Shown: in pieces, positions 1 through 12,186 of the stretch
Numbering within the stretch: the stretch's first letter is position 1
Layout: every line of letters starts with the position of its first letter
Assembly: GCA_963853835.1 (NCBI GenBank)
Contig: OY970834.1
Coordinates: forward strand, 41,323,257 to 41,387,256
Reading direction: 5' to 3'
Length of the DNA stretch: 64,000 nt
From: Calendula officinalis
Taxonomy: Eukaryota > Streptophyta > Magnoliopsida > Asterales > Asteraceae
Position numbers and translations under genes: made by a program
Notes under the pieces: model-generated
Seen by the model: the letters and a program-made list of their open reading frames with translations, nothing else
The model's database searches: none
Told to the model about the DNA's origin: nothing

Positions 1-729
1 AACAATATGAGTAATGGTTATGGTGAGAGGTACCAGACAGCTGGCAGGTGGGTTACGAGAATTCCGATTGGTGTTCAGGCACTGCCAGCTCAGCAGACCC
101 CTGCAGGTATGGCAAGTGGGGATAGACATCAACACATGACTAGATCTCAAATGGATACACAGCAAATGATGCACCTTTTCTCAGGTCAACAGTCACAGGT
201 ACAAATAATCTTTTTTGTCCAATAATAAAATTATACGATTAAAATTGAAAATTCTTAATTTAAGTATTGTTTTTCCTTGTAGAACGGGGTTCATGAGGAT
301 CAGTTACGTGCATATAGTCAACTAGTTCAGCGGTTCGGTGGTCAACCAAATGGTTACCAACACCAGTCCTTTAACCAGATGCAACAACCAAATCCAATGT
401 GGTCACATGCGGGTCCCACAAATGGTGTTGCAACCAACCAACAAGCTCACCACTTCACCATGTCCACTGCTCAACAAGCCATAAACATTAGCTGGACCCC
501 ACCTGTTCCGGCCCAACTCGAGACACCAACGGGCCGCATGCGTGGAAGCTTATCGGGCCGGGAAAATTCAGATTCCATCAACCAGTCTATAGTTCACCCA
601 ACACAACCCATCCAAACTAGTGCTAGACCCCCAGTTCTCAACACCACCAGACCTGCAATACCACCACATCTTCAAGCCCTAATGGGAAATAACAGAAACA
701 TTCACGGTTATCAAGGTGGTTGGTGTTAG
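1..729 (+). CDS. 3' end of a Q/N/P-rich nuclear protein, possibly PIAL-type SUMO ligase (partial)
   Basis: Two coding segments are visible: 1-198 (66 codons, open at the window edge) and 283-729 (148 codons plus TAG), joined across an 84-bp intron with GT at 199 and AG at 281-282. The frame is continuous and phase 0. The product is rich in Gln, Asn, Pro, Ser and Met, with no predicted membrane segment and no catalytic motif in the visible part. It contains GRWVTRIPIGVQ near its start and GRMRGSLSGRE followed by a PTQP motif near its end. The RMRGSL..PTQ tail reminds me of the C-terminus of plant PIAL1/2 E4-type SUMO ligases, whose SP-RING domain would lie upstream of the window. That identification is from memory and unverified. 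The gene model, with its intron and stop, is more secure than the name. Confidence 0.5.
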
Positions 730-2865
730 ATTGTGGTGGGGCCCGGACCCGAGTTTTAATTAGTTGATATTAATTAGGATGTATAGAAAGCATGGTAAGT
801 TTTGTATCTAATGAGTAAATCACTAGTGGCTATGGTTTATTTTTTGTTCACAAACTGTTCCAAGTCTTTTGGAATAGTTGCTTTTGGGGTCAGACTTTCT
901 TTCTTTTACTTATATATATATATATATATAGAAATCTATAATCCTACTTATCATCTGCTTATCATCTCCATCTCTGAGCTCTGACTATCATTTTCTGAAA
1001 TCCAATGTATGCCAGAGTCTTATTGGTTAACTAAACGCAACTCAATTGATGATGTGATAAATGGTGATCATCTTAAAGCATCTACGGCAGCTATATATAG
1101 CTTCAAATTCAGGAATAACAAAACTTTTGATCCGGTGCAAAAGGAGAAAACGACATTCATCCTCATTCTTCGGTCAAATTCAGAGCTTCTCGTATTTTTG
1201 GATTAAGAATAGGACGAAAAATATCAATTTAAGCAATAGATGGGTTGAGTGGTGTTCGAATCCCATGTCTTGTTTTTTCTTAATTTCTTTTGGTTTGTAT
1301 TTTGTTTTGTTGTTTTTCTAGCTCCTTGCTAGTTTAATGAATTAGCCGTTCAAAAAAAAAAAAAAAAAAAAAAACACTTATCCATCTTTCATTTAAATTA
1401 ATATAATTAATTAACTTCAAATATATTTATGTTATTTTTATTATAATTCCATTTTTAGATATTATTTTAATTTGCATTATACTATACAAAGTTACATATT
1501 ACATATGTTCAAAGTTTTAATAATATGTCACAAACTATGCGTTTTTTTTACTATAACATAATTGTGTATTACAATAACGATATTATGATAAAAACCTAAA
1601 ATAGATACTAAGAAATAAAGGAAAATGCTTCTAAAGTTCTAAGTCACCATGTGGTGGGAGAAACTTAGTAGGAATCTTGTTCCTGTTCAGTGTACTAAAT
1701 TGATATTTGTTCCTCCATGGGAGGGTTTCTCTCCTACTTCCACAAGGTCTAGCATAAATATCCTTTCATACTCAGTAAGGGTATTCTTGTAATATTAAAG
1801 GTTGACTTTTTAGTCTAGTCTAGTACTTTAACATCGGAAATAAATTTGCTGATTTTACAACCTTTTAAGGTGGCAAATTTGACTTGTTTTTGTACATATG
1901 GGTTAATTGGTGCACGTTAAAGTAATGATTAAGTGTTAATTGAGCTGGATGATTCAAGGGAGTTGAGCGAAATGGATAGATTAAAAGTGTTGCTTCATAA
2001 TCTTGATTTATCGTACAGGCTACAATGGGCTGGTGGGAGAAATGTATTACTCAAATGGCATGGTCAAGACTTGGCAACTTTCCAATTATAACCTCAAACA
2101 ATCTGCATTTGGTCAATATTGTAGGGTTCTTGGTCAAACCCAGCCTCTAGTGGTATTTCACCGTATTTGTTACCATATGTTTAGTGCTTACAAGGAACAC
2201 ACATGTTTACTTCATCTATCTAGATTATGTTAGGGGTTCTTTTATGGTTGTTAACTTAGTAGTGTTGATTTAGTTAGTTATTGAATCAAAATTTGTGACT
2301 GAAATTCTGCTATTTGATTATATTCGTAGTGGATTAAGAGAGAAGTTTGGACTCGGACCAAGTCAAATGAAAATGAGCAAATCAAGCATGAAGATTCGGA
2401 TCGAGTCCGAAGTTGGACCCATTAATTTTACTGGACTTTAGACTTGAGTCTTTATTATATAATATTATATTTTTATAGAAGAGTTTTGATAATATGTAAG
2501 ACATGTTTTATAAATTTGTACATTAATATGTGACAAATTCCTTAATCTTAAGAATTATTCCATTATACTATTTTTTATATATTAAAGTTGTTATTATTAA
2601 AATTTTGTTAGAATAATATAGTACAAAATTGAAAACAATCACTTAACGGTTCCACCCGCCACCGGCGACTAATGTAACCCTACGGCACTTATAATTTTTA
2701 AATGGACAGTCACTTATTTTAGACTTTTAAACAGATATAATATTAGACATGGAAATCATGTTTATAACAAAAAAATCACGTTGAACACTGTGCAATACCT
2801 GCACATGCACACACCTGATTCCACCTCTAAATAAATAACTCCATAGCTCAAAAAACACACACCAA
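730..2865. other. 3' flank and intergenic stretch, no gene recognised
   Basis: The first few hundred bases probably include the 3' UTR of the upstream gene. A short TA microsatellite lies near 914-931 and a SINE-like tail with a poly(A) run ends at 1374. From 1375 to about 2860 the DNA is AT-rich. A short open stretch at 2003-2233, preceded by an acceptor-like CAG, was examined and not recognised. Confidence 0.6.
1205..1374 (+). mobile_element. SINE-like 3' part with poly(A) tail
   Basis: A polymerase III B-box-like motif, GGTGTTCGAATCCC, starts at 1251. It is followed by a T-rich body and ends in 23 consecutive A at 1352-1374. This order (tRNA-like B box, body, poly(A)) is that of a plant SINE. 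No convincing A box and no target duplication were found, so it may be 5'-truncated. Confidence 0.4.

Positions 2866-2907
<42 letters not shown>
2866..2907. repeat. CT/CA dinucleotide microsatellite in the IspF 5' leader
   Basis: A (CT)n run at about 2866-2880 passes directly into a (CA)n run at about 2880-2907, ending 14 bases before the IspF start codon. A TATA-like ATAAATA sits at 2831-2837, so the repeat probably lies in the 5' UTR. CT-rich leaders are common in plant plastid-protein genes. Length polymorphism here would be expected. Confidence 0.85.
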
Positions 2908-2914
<7 letters not shown>

Positions 2915-2921
2915 AGTAGCC

Positions 2922-4469
2922 ATGGCGACTTCTTCTTCTTCGTGTTACACATCTCCGCTCCACACCGGAATATCCTCGAAACATCAAATGATTCTACCTC
3001 CTTCCACCTCTTTCGTCACCTGCTTCACCAGACGCTCACCTCTTTCTCTCCGGTCGATACCACGGCCGGTGGTTGTTGCGGCAGCTGCTAACGCCGTTGA
3101 AGTTGAGAAACCAGCGGTGGCGAAAACTCCGTCGAAGGTGCTACCGTTCAGAGTCGGCCACGGGTTCGATCTTCATAGATTGGAACCCGGATACCCTCTC
3201 ATCATCGGAGGCATTAATATTCCTCATGAACGAGGTTGCGAAGCTCATTCCGATGGTAATTTTTATAACTCTAATTGAATCTGTGCCTACTATATGTTTT
3301 GATTACGTTACCGTTTATTAGGTAGTTAGGTACTTAATTCGTATTTATCATAATTGTTTGCGGTTATTTGAGCTGTTTCATAAAGTTTTGCATCTCAATT
3401 CTGTGTTATGTTTGTAAAATTAGCTCAAAATTTTAGTCTTATTGATCAAAACATCATTGTTTTGAAGTTTACAAAGCTCCAAATCATTCTCAGTTAGCAG
3501 GTGAAAGAGTAAATTTATATACTGTCTACAATTTTCTCAGAATAGTTACTAATTTCCTGTGAAACTCGATCAAATGTACATTTGAGGATTGAACAACACA
3601 GAATTGAGCTATGTTCCTGAAAGTTACGAAATAAATGATAGAATTGCAGCGAATTCCTTAACATAAGAAATGAAAAGTGCAAAAGTAAGTTGGAAATGTT
3701 ATATAAACAATTCAAATGATTTAAATTAAAAAAGACAATGTACCAAAGGACTTATAGCCTAGGTGTACGTGAGTGACTAATCAACTGAGAAGTTGTGGGT
3801 TCATCATTTGAGATATTTGTGAGGTATTAACCGTATTATTAGGTTGTACGTGAAATTAGCTCAAAATTGTAGCAACTCAGTGTATTCAGAAGAATCAGAA
3901 GCAAGGTAATGCTAAAATTCGATGTGATGGAGGTATTTGAATATATTGTAATGCGTCGATTATATGAATCTCTAATGAAGTGTAGTTATTTTTATATTTT
4001 CTGATTAATTGGGTGTTTTAGGTGATGTGCTGTTACATTGTGTTGTTGATGCAATTTTGGGTGCTTTGGGTCTACCTGACATCGGGCAGATCTTTCCAGA
4101 CAACGATCCTAAATGGAAAGGGGCAGCATCATCCGTTTTCATCAAAGAAGCTGTAAGATTCTGCTTCTGCTGACTTTTTACAACCACCCAATTAATTACA
4201 TTATCAGTTTAAAGCTTGCATTGTTTAAAATTCAGGTGAGATTGATGGATGAGGCAGGTTATGAGTTAGGGAACTTAGATGCCACTTTGATTCTTCAAAG
4301 ACCAAAACTTAGCCCGCATAAAGAGGCGATTCGGGCCAATTTGTCTTCACTCTTGGGTGCAGACCCTGCTGTTGTCAACCTTAAAGCTAAAACTCATGAA
4401 AAGGTAGACAGCCTTGGAGAAAATAGAAGTATTGCAGCTCATACCATTGTGCTTTTAATGAAGAAGTAA
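2922..4469 (+). CDS. ISPF: 2-C-methyl-D-erythritol 2,4-cyclodiphosphate synthase, plastidial (IspF/MECPS)
   Basis: This enzyme converts CDP-ME 2-phosphate to the cyclic diphosphate MEcPP with release of CMP, in the plastid MEP pathway to isoprenoids. Exons are 2922-3255, 4022-4152 and 4236-4469, all with GT..AG borders, giving 699 nt and 232 residues. Residues 1 to about 60 are Ser/Thr/Pro/Ala-rich, as in a chloroplast transit peptide. The catalytic domain begins near residue 73. GHGFDLHRL carries the metal ligands Asp83 and His85; HSDGDVLLH carries His117; PDNDPKWKGA and a C-terminal KTHEKVDSLGE follow. All three metal ligands are present and the length is normal for plants. The start is the first ATG after the leader microsatellite, in GCCATGGCG context. 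The first intron (766 bp) holds a degenerate SINE-like piece. The gene ends 340 bp from the convergent monodehydroascorbate reductase gene. It looks intact. Confidence 0.96.
3751..3850 (+). mobile_element. degenerate tRNA-related SINE fragment in IspF intron 1
   Basis: An A-box-like TATAGCCTAGGTGTA at 3754-3768 is followed about 30 bases later by a B-box-like GGTTCATCATT at 3798-3808, in the order found in tRNA-derived SINEs. Both boxes deviate from consensus and no tail or target duplication was found. It lies wholly within the first intron of IspF. Confidence 0.3.
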
Positions 4470-4809
4470 CGGTAATTTGCATCATTTTATCAAGATTTAA
4501 AAGTGACATGAAGACTAATAATTATCTAATGTACGATAGTTTTGTACTAGTATGTTTTTATGTACTTGTTCCATATGCATGATAAATTGTACTTTTGAAT
4601 CCATTGGTTTGTTTGTTGAATCAAAATATATACTTCTTATTAATCCAGTCAACAATGACACACAAACTTTATTATTATTTTTGGAATTATTGAAAATTCA
4701 TTTACAGCCACCAACAACCAGAAAGTAGGCCAATGGGTCTGCATGTTGTATCTTCTGCATTACATGTTGTACATCCTTTTGTCATAATACATGGTACCAA
4801 ATTCTAACC
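4470..4809. other. convergent 3' intergenic spacer
   Basis: This 340-bp AT-rich spacer lies between two convergent stop codons and must hold the 3' UTRs and poly(A) signals of both IspF and the reductase. AATAAA-like hexamers are scattered. Nothing else was recognised. Confidence 0.6.
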
Positions 4810-7278
4810 CTATAAAGAAGCTGTGACAATTTCAAGGGCTTCCTCAACTGATTTTGCAGTTTGAAGTTTGACTTTATCAACAGACGGTTGACTCCGTGCA
4901 AGTTTAGGCAACAATTTAAACTCCTCTGCAGTTCCACTTTCAAGAAGAACACCTTTCAATCTACCAGAATCTAACCAAAATGTTGCAATTTTGGGATCAA
5001 AATTCCCAATTTCAATCGCTTCACCAACATTATCCCCAAAAAACTGCCACCATACTTTCCTTGAACTCCCTTCGTATTCAAAAACTCGTGAGTAGAAATA
5101 GGGGAGATAATCATACGTGTGAGTTTGTGCAGTTAGTAATGCTTTTACACAATGTTGAGCAGAACCACGAGCATGATCTACATGTTCTACACGTGAAATC
5201 CTATCGTACATCTGTTTATAACAATAAAAAAATATATATAATTTGTACGCCATTAAATGTAAAGTAGGGATTGACCATTTTGATAAGAAAAGAACTACTT
5301 TTAGTGGGAATGCTGCTACATCACCAACAGCAAAAATTCCTGGTACATTGCTTCGAAACAGGCCATCAACCTAAAAGTTTCAGAAAATTATAAAATTAAC
5401 CCAATGTTTTTTTAGTTATAATTAGTAGGGTGATTAACTGAAATACTAACCTCTATCCCACCAACAGTTGTATTTAAGCCAACAGCTTTATCAAAAGGAC
5501 TCACAGCAGGTCTTGCTCCAATACCAATAACAACCTGTCAAAAAATTAAGCTTTCTTTAAGCATAATCAGAAGTTAAATACAAGGGTGTGTTAGAAAACT
5601 ACCAAATCTGCTTCAATTGTGGATCCATTTTCAAGTTTAACAGCAGTAACTTTTCCATCGGGACCAGCTTCTAAGGTTTTTATAGAAGCACCCTGTGAAC
5701 GAAAAATTCATGTAAAGAAAAGATTAAAAAAATGTGTGTTTTTGTGTGTGTGTGTGTGGAGTAGGGTGCGAGAGGACCTTGATGAATTTAACACCATTTT
5801 CTTGGTAGAGTTGTTCATATTTCTGGGCTAATGAAGGAGTAAACAGCCTTGGTAGAAGATGATCTTCAGGAAATATGACCTATTAAAATGTTTAAATGCA
5901 ACATTAATACAAGGATATTAAATTATTAATATGATTTTGAAAAATTAAAAAATATTGGAGTAAATTCTTACAGTTGTGTCAAGGTTCCATGCAACAGTAG
6001 CAGCTGCAACTTCCATGCCAATATAACCACCACCAACCACAACTACTTTTTGTGCTTTCCCCTAAAAAATTAGTTTAATCATAATAAATCACTAATTATT
6101 CTTCTGGTGATAATAAACAATACAAAATAAAAGACAATTACCAGTGATGATATTAATGAATCAGCATCAGCAACATCTCGTATATAATGAACACCTTGTA
6201 AATTTCCGCCAATTTTCTCAGGAAATCTGAAACAAATAAGTTTCAGATGATTTATATATTTTTTTTTACAGAAACAATAAATATCTTAATGAAATATGCA
6301 TACCTCGATGCAGTGCAGCCTGTTGCAATAATGAGGGCTCCATATTTGAGCAATTTTCCTGAATTTGTTGTTAATGTTCGTTTCTCTGCATCAATTGCTG
6401 TCACTGGATCTTCATAAACCATCTGAGATAAACTTGGTAGTTAGTTAACTATCTTATGCTTTTTTATAAGTTTTAAATTCCAGAATAAAATACCTCAATC
6501 CCTTTCTCCTTATACCAATCAGGAGTCTGTCTCTCACCTCCTGACCCCACACACGTGTGAAAACCCTAAAAAATTATACATTTTCAGTTAGATACTTAAG
6601 CTTAAGTAACTATAAACTTTGAAAATGGCATCAAATTGAGGAAATTAACTTACTGGTAAACGAGCTGGCTTTTTGTCTAATGGAAATAAATAACCTTTTG
6701 TTAAAGCTGGGCGTTCATATGGAGCATATGCCTGCATTAATAAATGGTAATTACTAATTAGACCGAATTTGTAACATGACTAGATCATTACTGTTATCTC
6801 AATTTAAGATCCTTAAACCCTAAACCCTAATTGATTGACAGATAAAAGGAATACCTCTTTGGAAACAATACAGAGCTTTCCATCAGCCATTCCGTGTTCA
6901 ACGAATGTTCTAGCTGCATATCCAGCTGCATTTCCACCTCCAACTATCACAAACCTAAAATCAATTCCAAACAAAATTACTCAATTAATTACTTCAAATC
7001 TCAATCAATTAGAATAGTTAATAAGAAATTGAATAACAAAATCAAATCAAAGCTCACTCTCGATTCTCATTTGTGAAAGAGGATGATGCAGAAACGACGA
7101 AGTTTCGCCGGTTGAAGCTTCTGGAATGAATCACCGGAGAGTGTTGACGATTGAGAGATAGAGATTGAGGACACCAAAGTGAAATCCCGTGCTTGATCGA
7201 CATTGAACTCGATATGCTTGCCATTGATCGTCTAACAGTTGCAGCTTCTCGAAATTTTGTGAATTTGATGAAGAACAA
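4810..7278 (-). CDS. MDAR: monodehydroascorbate reductase, chloroplast/mitochondrial type (MDAR5/6-like)
   Basis: This FAD enzyme uses NAD(P)H to reduce monodehydroascorbate to ascorbate in the ascorbate-glutathione cycle. Twelve exons read on the minus strand: 7278-7058, 6954-6855, 6731-6654, 6565-6494, 6422-6304, 6226-6142, 6061-5972, 5879-5778, 5692-5603, 5534-5451, 5370-5299 and 5211-4810. They total 1515 nt and 504 residues, and every border is GT..AG. Residues 1 to about 70 are Ser/Arg-rich without acidic runs, like an organellar transit peptide. FAD-binding VIVGGGNAAG is at 76-85, the NAD(P)H-binding VVVVGGGYIG at 231-240, the second FAD motif GIFAVGDVA near 358-366, and VEHVDHA near 379-385. 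The length fits the chloroplast/mitochondrial class of about 490 residues. A second in-frame ATG at 7224-7222 (MASISSS) is an alternative start; the TVRRSMAS context resembles the Arabidopsis N-terminus as I recall it. The final TASL is not a classical peroxisomal signal. The gene appears intact. Confidence 0.95.
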
Positions 7279-7770
7279 TAATTAGGGTTTATGATCAACT
7301 GTAAATGATGGAGAGATATAGAGAAAGATAGGGAAGTCAAACCTGATGGCATAATGGAGAGTATGACCTGTGTATATAATGTACAAATTATACTGTAATA
7401 GTGATTATAATAATAAACAATTTGGCTTTAGGACAGATCCAAAGGACATTTGTAGTCCTTTTGATTCAGTTTGAGGACACTCAAAAAAGTAATATTTTTG
7501 AAGGATTTTGGTAACTGTGTAACTTTACAGTACTGGTGGATTCCGCCATTGAAGGGCTGTTTACAGTTATCTCGAAGCTTGGGAGTAAACAAAAAACAGC
7601 TTCATAAGTAAAATAAGAATTAATCCAAATTTCAATAAACAAAATGTATCATAGATCGTTTTAACTAGTAACGATTAAATAAAATTTCCCAAACAACCCT
7701 TAAGATTAGAATATATGAATTTGATGGTATTCTAAAATTGGTTCCGATTCACTTTACGTGCTAACTAATA
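7279..7770. other. 5' flank of the reductase gene
   Basis: This AT-rich stretch upstream of the minus-strand start must contain the promoter and 5' UTR. A TGTATATAA-like run near 7370-7380 could serve as a TATA element on either strand. No other structure was recognised before the Stowaway cluster. Confidence 0.4.
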
Positions 7771-8243
7771 CTCCCTTCGTCTCACAAAAAACTTCTCATT
7801 TCCTTTATGCACAAGTTTTTATGTAATAGTTAGTGGTAGGGTCATTGATAATACTTTTGATTAAAATATAAGTTGGAGCTGGAGAGAGAAAAATAATTAG
7901 TGGATATTAGTGGTGAGGTCCTTAGTAATAATATTTTTTTTACTGTGTGGATCTCATCAAATGTGTGAAATGAGAACTTTTTTGTGGGACAAAAGTTTAA
8001 GGGGAAATGAGAAGTTTTTTGTGGGACGGAGGGAGTAGTTAGTGGTGGGATCATTGATAATATTTTTGATTAAAATATAAGATTGAGTTGGAGAGAGAAA
8101 GATAGTTAGTGGATATTAGTGGTGGGGTCCTTAGTAATAATAGTTTTTTATTGTGTGGAACCCATCAAATGTGTGAAATGAGAATTTTTTTGTGGGACAA
8201 AAGTTTAAGGGGAAATGGAAAGTTTTTTGTGGGACGGAGGGAG
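7771..8243. mobile_element. Stowaway-type MITE, one full unit plus a second unit lacking its left end
   Basis: The terminal inverted repeat begins CTCCCTTCGTCTCACAAAAA at 7771. The first unit closes with GGGACGGAGGGAG at 8035 and TA. A second copy follows at once, starting in the internal AGTTAGTGGTGG portion and closing with the same right end at 8243 and TA. CTCCCTCCGTCCC ends and TA target duplication are diagnostic of Stowaway (Tc1/mariner) MITEs. The doubled right arm suggests a nested or recombined copy. Confidence 0.85.
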
Positions 8244-8250
8244 TATACAA

Positions 8251-8738
8251 GACCAGTGCCAACGCTTGCATCCTCAACCCGTCAGTAGCAATTTCTGGCC
8301 CGTCAACTAGTGACGCCATTGGCACTGGCGCGTCACAAGCCGACGTCAGTAAAACACGTCTTCATGGCGACGTGTTCTGGGAGGGCGTCGATAGAGTTTG
8401 CCAGGGAAGGGGGAAGGGAACGGGGGAAGGGAGGGGGGTTTGGGTTTAATAAGCTTGTACCATATGCATGTAAACTTGTACAATATTTTTTTTTTCTTTT
8501 TTACTTTATTTTTTTGTAATAATATTATAAAAATATATATCTTATTATTTGTTATAAATTTGTTATTTACTTTTTATTAATATATTAAATTTATATTTAA
8601 TTAAAAAAAGTGATGTGGCATAAAGATAATTTAGTGATGGGTTATGGTTGGTATGACCGTGTCAGTAGTGTGTCAGTAAGGATGTGATAATGTGGCTCTA
8701 CTGATGGGTATACTGACGAGTCACGGTTGGAATAGGCC
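8251..8738. mobile_element. Tourist-like MITE candidate
   Basis: The left end (GACCAGTGCCAACG) and the reverse complement of the right end (GGCCTATTCCAACC) agree at about 9 of 14 positions. The flanking trinucleotides are CAA and TAA, near the TWA target of PIF/Harbinger elements. The left portion is unusually GC-rich, with repeated GACG/CGTC words. It resembles the better-supported element at 62001-62601 in layout. Confidence 0.4.
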
Positions 8739-10147
8739 TAAGGATAATCATATGTTTTGTTGGTATCCTAAAATCAATATCCGTTGATATGGAGATATTT
8801 ATATTTTCTTCATTGAAAGTGGAAACTCTTAAAATATCACTCTTTAAAAATTCAAATTTAACCACTATATCACTTTATTATGGTTAATTTGATTGTTTTT
8901 ATCTATTTGTTTTGTTGCATAACATTTCTGAATTATTTGCACCATAATTTTTGTGAACTTGTTTTTAAGTTATTTTTAGTTAAAAAATAAAATTTTCAAT
9001 TGTTTCAACTTTTTTTCTTTTATAAGAAGTATTTAGTTTAAGAATAATTAAAATACACAAAGTAATAATACTAATATTATAAGAGATGACAATAATACAT
9101 TCTGGGCCTTTATCAACAATTGAATGACTTGCTGGAATTGGGCTTTGTGTTTGATTTGTAGGACTTGTTTAGGCACTTAACAAGGTCTATGTGGAACAAC
9201 ATTGCTTTTTATGTCTATATTTTGTATCTAAGTAAGATATATGAGAAATTTATGATATAAAAAAGGTTAATTAAGTTAGAAGGTTAAAAATGAAGATATT
9301 TGAGTTAATTTAGTGCAAATATGTACAATTAAGGCTGTGTTTAGATAGATATTTAAAATGTATTTATTGACTTATTTACTTTTTAAAAATACAATAAGTT
9401 AAAAAAAATGTTTGCATAATCCAAAAAAACTTTTAAAAACAAGTTTTTCTTACATTTGAAGAAGTCGTTCTTCAAAAATTCAAAACGGGTTATGACTTTT
9501 AATTATAAATGGTCACTTTACACCAAAAAGTGATCCAAAATACTTTTTAATTAACTTTTAAATATTAATATGCCAAATCAAACATTTAAAAAAAAAAACT
9601 CATTTTCAAGAAAAAGGTCAATTAACAATTTGACCTAAAAGTGGAGGTTTTGAAAGAGGGTGGTGATTTTTGCACCACATGTTTTAACTCATGTACCACA
9701 ACAAATGCTTTATGTAGTTATACATTCTGCAGAAATAATTGTACAGTGTGATGTAGGCATCAAAATTTGTAGTATGAAAATTAACTCCCTTTTGAAAGTT
9801 TATAAAACACCCCTAACACATATGTTAGATCAAACCACCCACCAAAGGAACTTTGAATTCTTGCATTCATGACCATGAAGAAATAAAAACATTTATGAAT
9901 ATGTTTGGCAACCTAACCATGAGCAAAAAATGAATTAAAATGAAAACCGTAATAAATATATTAGGTTAATCGAGCTCCAAGCTCAACCTGCAAATATGGA
10001 GGTATCACTGCGGGACATACGTGCGCTATTTGTTTGCGTGGAGGTGAAACATCAACTTAACCCAATGAACCAATAGTTGTCATTTTTTTCATAGTCAAAC
10101 GTCAAGACCGTTCATAAGTAAAAAAAATTATGTAACTAAAGGGATTA
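8739..10147. other. AT-rich intergenic DNA, no gene seen
   Basis: No coding potential was recognised. A stretch at about 9333-9600 has loosely inverted ends (TGTTTAGATAG on the left, a CAAATCAAACA-like word on the right) and may be a decayed MITE, but the evidence is weak. Confidence 0.5.
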
Positions 10148-10418
10148 GGTGTGGTGGCTTGGGGTCGGATGCCACATCTGCGCCAACTATGCGCCACATC
10201 ACTATTTCACATTTCACATTCAAAACCCCCAAATACCCCTTCACTAAAATACCCATCACTCACAAAATACCTTAAAAAAATACCTGGAAAATACCCCTCC
10301 CTCACGCCAGCCTCGCTATTGATCCGACTTGGGCCACCACTCAGACCACTTGCGGTGTGGTGACGCGCCACTTTGACCCATGTGGCATCCGGCGAGATGC
10401 CTCCTCCGCCACCACACC
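10148..10418. mobile_element. MITE with perfect 11-bp terminal repeats
   Basis: The left end is GGTGTGGTGGC and the right end is its exact reverse complement, GCCACCACACC. A subterminal GGATGCCACAT occurs in the left arm (from about 10168), and in the right arm the same GGATGCCACAT is found only in reverse complement (ATGTGGCATCC). The interior has no coding potential. The left flank is TTA, as for PIF/Harbinger insertions, but the right flank TAT does not match, so the superfamily is uncertain. Confidence 0.65.
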
Positions 10419-11216
10419 TATCTCTCTAAGAGTTTGTGTGTATTTGAATGTTCCTAACATTCACATATAAATAAATCTAAAACATGTGAATAAATACTTA
10501 ATTCTATAATTCTAGCAAAATTAATTAGATTTCTCACACGAATCTAACACTACTATAAGTATAATTTCCATTTTATAAACCCAACCCTCGAAGCCAATCA
10601 ACTTCTATTACTTTAATTCCAAAACCCGAAACCAAAACCTTTCAAACAAACGTATCCTAAACCTTTGTTGTTAGGTACGTGGCACTTGTCCGAGCATATA
10701 GATTTCTTGTATGATAATTTAAAGCTAGGTCCAAAGTCGATCCTTTTTATATTTATAGACTATCTTGAAGATACATTAGTACGATTCACATCTCTAATAT
10801 ATGCATATGTAGTTTTTCGTACCGAAACAATTATCATTAAAATATTGTTATTTTAAGTAAACAATTCCAATCACACAATTGGACTTTGGTTCCTAGTTTA
10901 AGTATGTCTAGTCTGTCCAGAATTGGTGAAGGTTTTCTTTAATCATAATAAAGCTTGAAGAGACGTTTATTGGGGTTTCATTGAGAGGGTATGTTCGTTT
11001 TGAGTCCCATTTTTGGGTTGGTGGGACTTCTTGCTTCGTTGGCTTTGTTTTTTAAACGCTTTGGTGGTGACAACTTTTCCAAGTGGTCGATCTTGTTTTG
11101 AGGAAGAATATTTATCACAAACATTATATGATATAATACGTGACTTTTACAATATTTTGATTTATTGCGAAGATTAGGTGTGCCATACGTTTTAATTGTT
11201 GTAGTTTATGTACGCT

Positions 11217-11255
<39 letters not shown>

Positions 11256-11922
11256 TATAACATCATAAATGTTCTTTTTGCGCTACAAACGGTATTAGGC
11301 CATTATGACGGATTTGCAACTACATGTATTATATCAGAAATTTATACATCAATCTATAACTACCTCCTGAATTTTAAGAATTATCCTCACATGAATTATT
11401 ATCTAATTTTTTATGCATTTAAAAACAGTTATCATAACCCTTTTATATAATTACCACTCATTTTGCTAGGTCTCGCGACGATTCACTGTATTTTTAAAAT
11501 TTAACTTTTAAGGTTTGTATTTACCACTTTTGACACGGATTTGCAATGGATTTATTCAAATGTTGTCCCATATCTGACGCTATTCCATCACAAAATTTAG
11601 TCAAATGTTTGACTATTTTCTTCTCAATTTTCTTGTGATTTCAGAAGATAATTTTTTTTTTCCTTTTTAAATTGTTGTAGTTGCCTCTTTCAGTAGTAGT
11701 GCACTAGTGCTGCTAAAAGTACTTTCCACGCGGGCGGCATATGGCTTGCCGCCATGTGATCTGCTACTCAGATCATTCAATGCTTGTAGCCTAGTGGTAA
11801 ATGTAGAAACTTAAGGTGTTACGCATGACCAATAAATTAAGTGGTGTTAAAAAAAAATAACAAAAAAAATCACAATTAATTAACCAAAAATTATAAATTA
11901 TTTTTAGTTTAGTTTTTTAATA
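10419..11922. other. intergenic DNA with a long poly(T) run
   Basis: AT-rich and non-coding by inspection. A poly(T) run of about 36 bases spans 11219-11254. If read on the minus strand this could be the poly(A) tail of a retroposon, but no body was recognised. A tRNA A-box-like TAGCCTAGTGGTAA lies at about 11788 without a B box. Confidence 0.5.
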
Positions 11923-12186
11923 CTCCCTCCGTCCCACAAAAAACTTTCCATTTGACTTTTGCACAGGTTTTTAGGTGATTGTTAATGGTGGGGTCATTGA
12001 TAATACTTTTGATTAAAATATAAGGTTGGGTTGGAGAGAGAAAGATAGTTAGTGAATATTAGTGGTGGTGTTTTTAGTAATAATAGTTTTTTATTACGTG
12101 GAGCCCATCAAATATGTGAAATGAGAAGTTTTTTGTGTGACAAAAATTTAGAGTGAAATAGGAAGTTTTTTATGAGACAGAGGGAG
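11923..12186. mobile_element. Stowaway-type MITE
   Basis: The left end CTCCCTCCGTCCCACAAAAA at 11923 follows TA. The right end GACAGAGGGAG closes at 12186, followed by TA at 12187-12188. The internal sequence (ATTGATAATACTTTTGATTA and TTGGAGAGAGAAAGATAG) matches the copies at 7771, 23038, 24038 and 63836, so these belong to one family. Confidence 0.88.

Noticed and set aside
2003..2233. 76-codon open frame preceded by an acceptor-like CAG
   Set aside because: Two frames look equally plausible, no domain was recognised, and no second exon or promoter was found.
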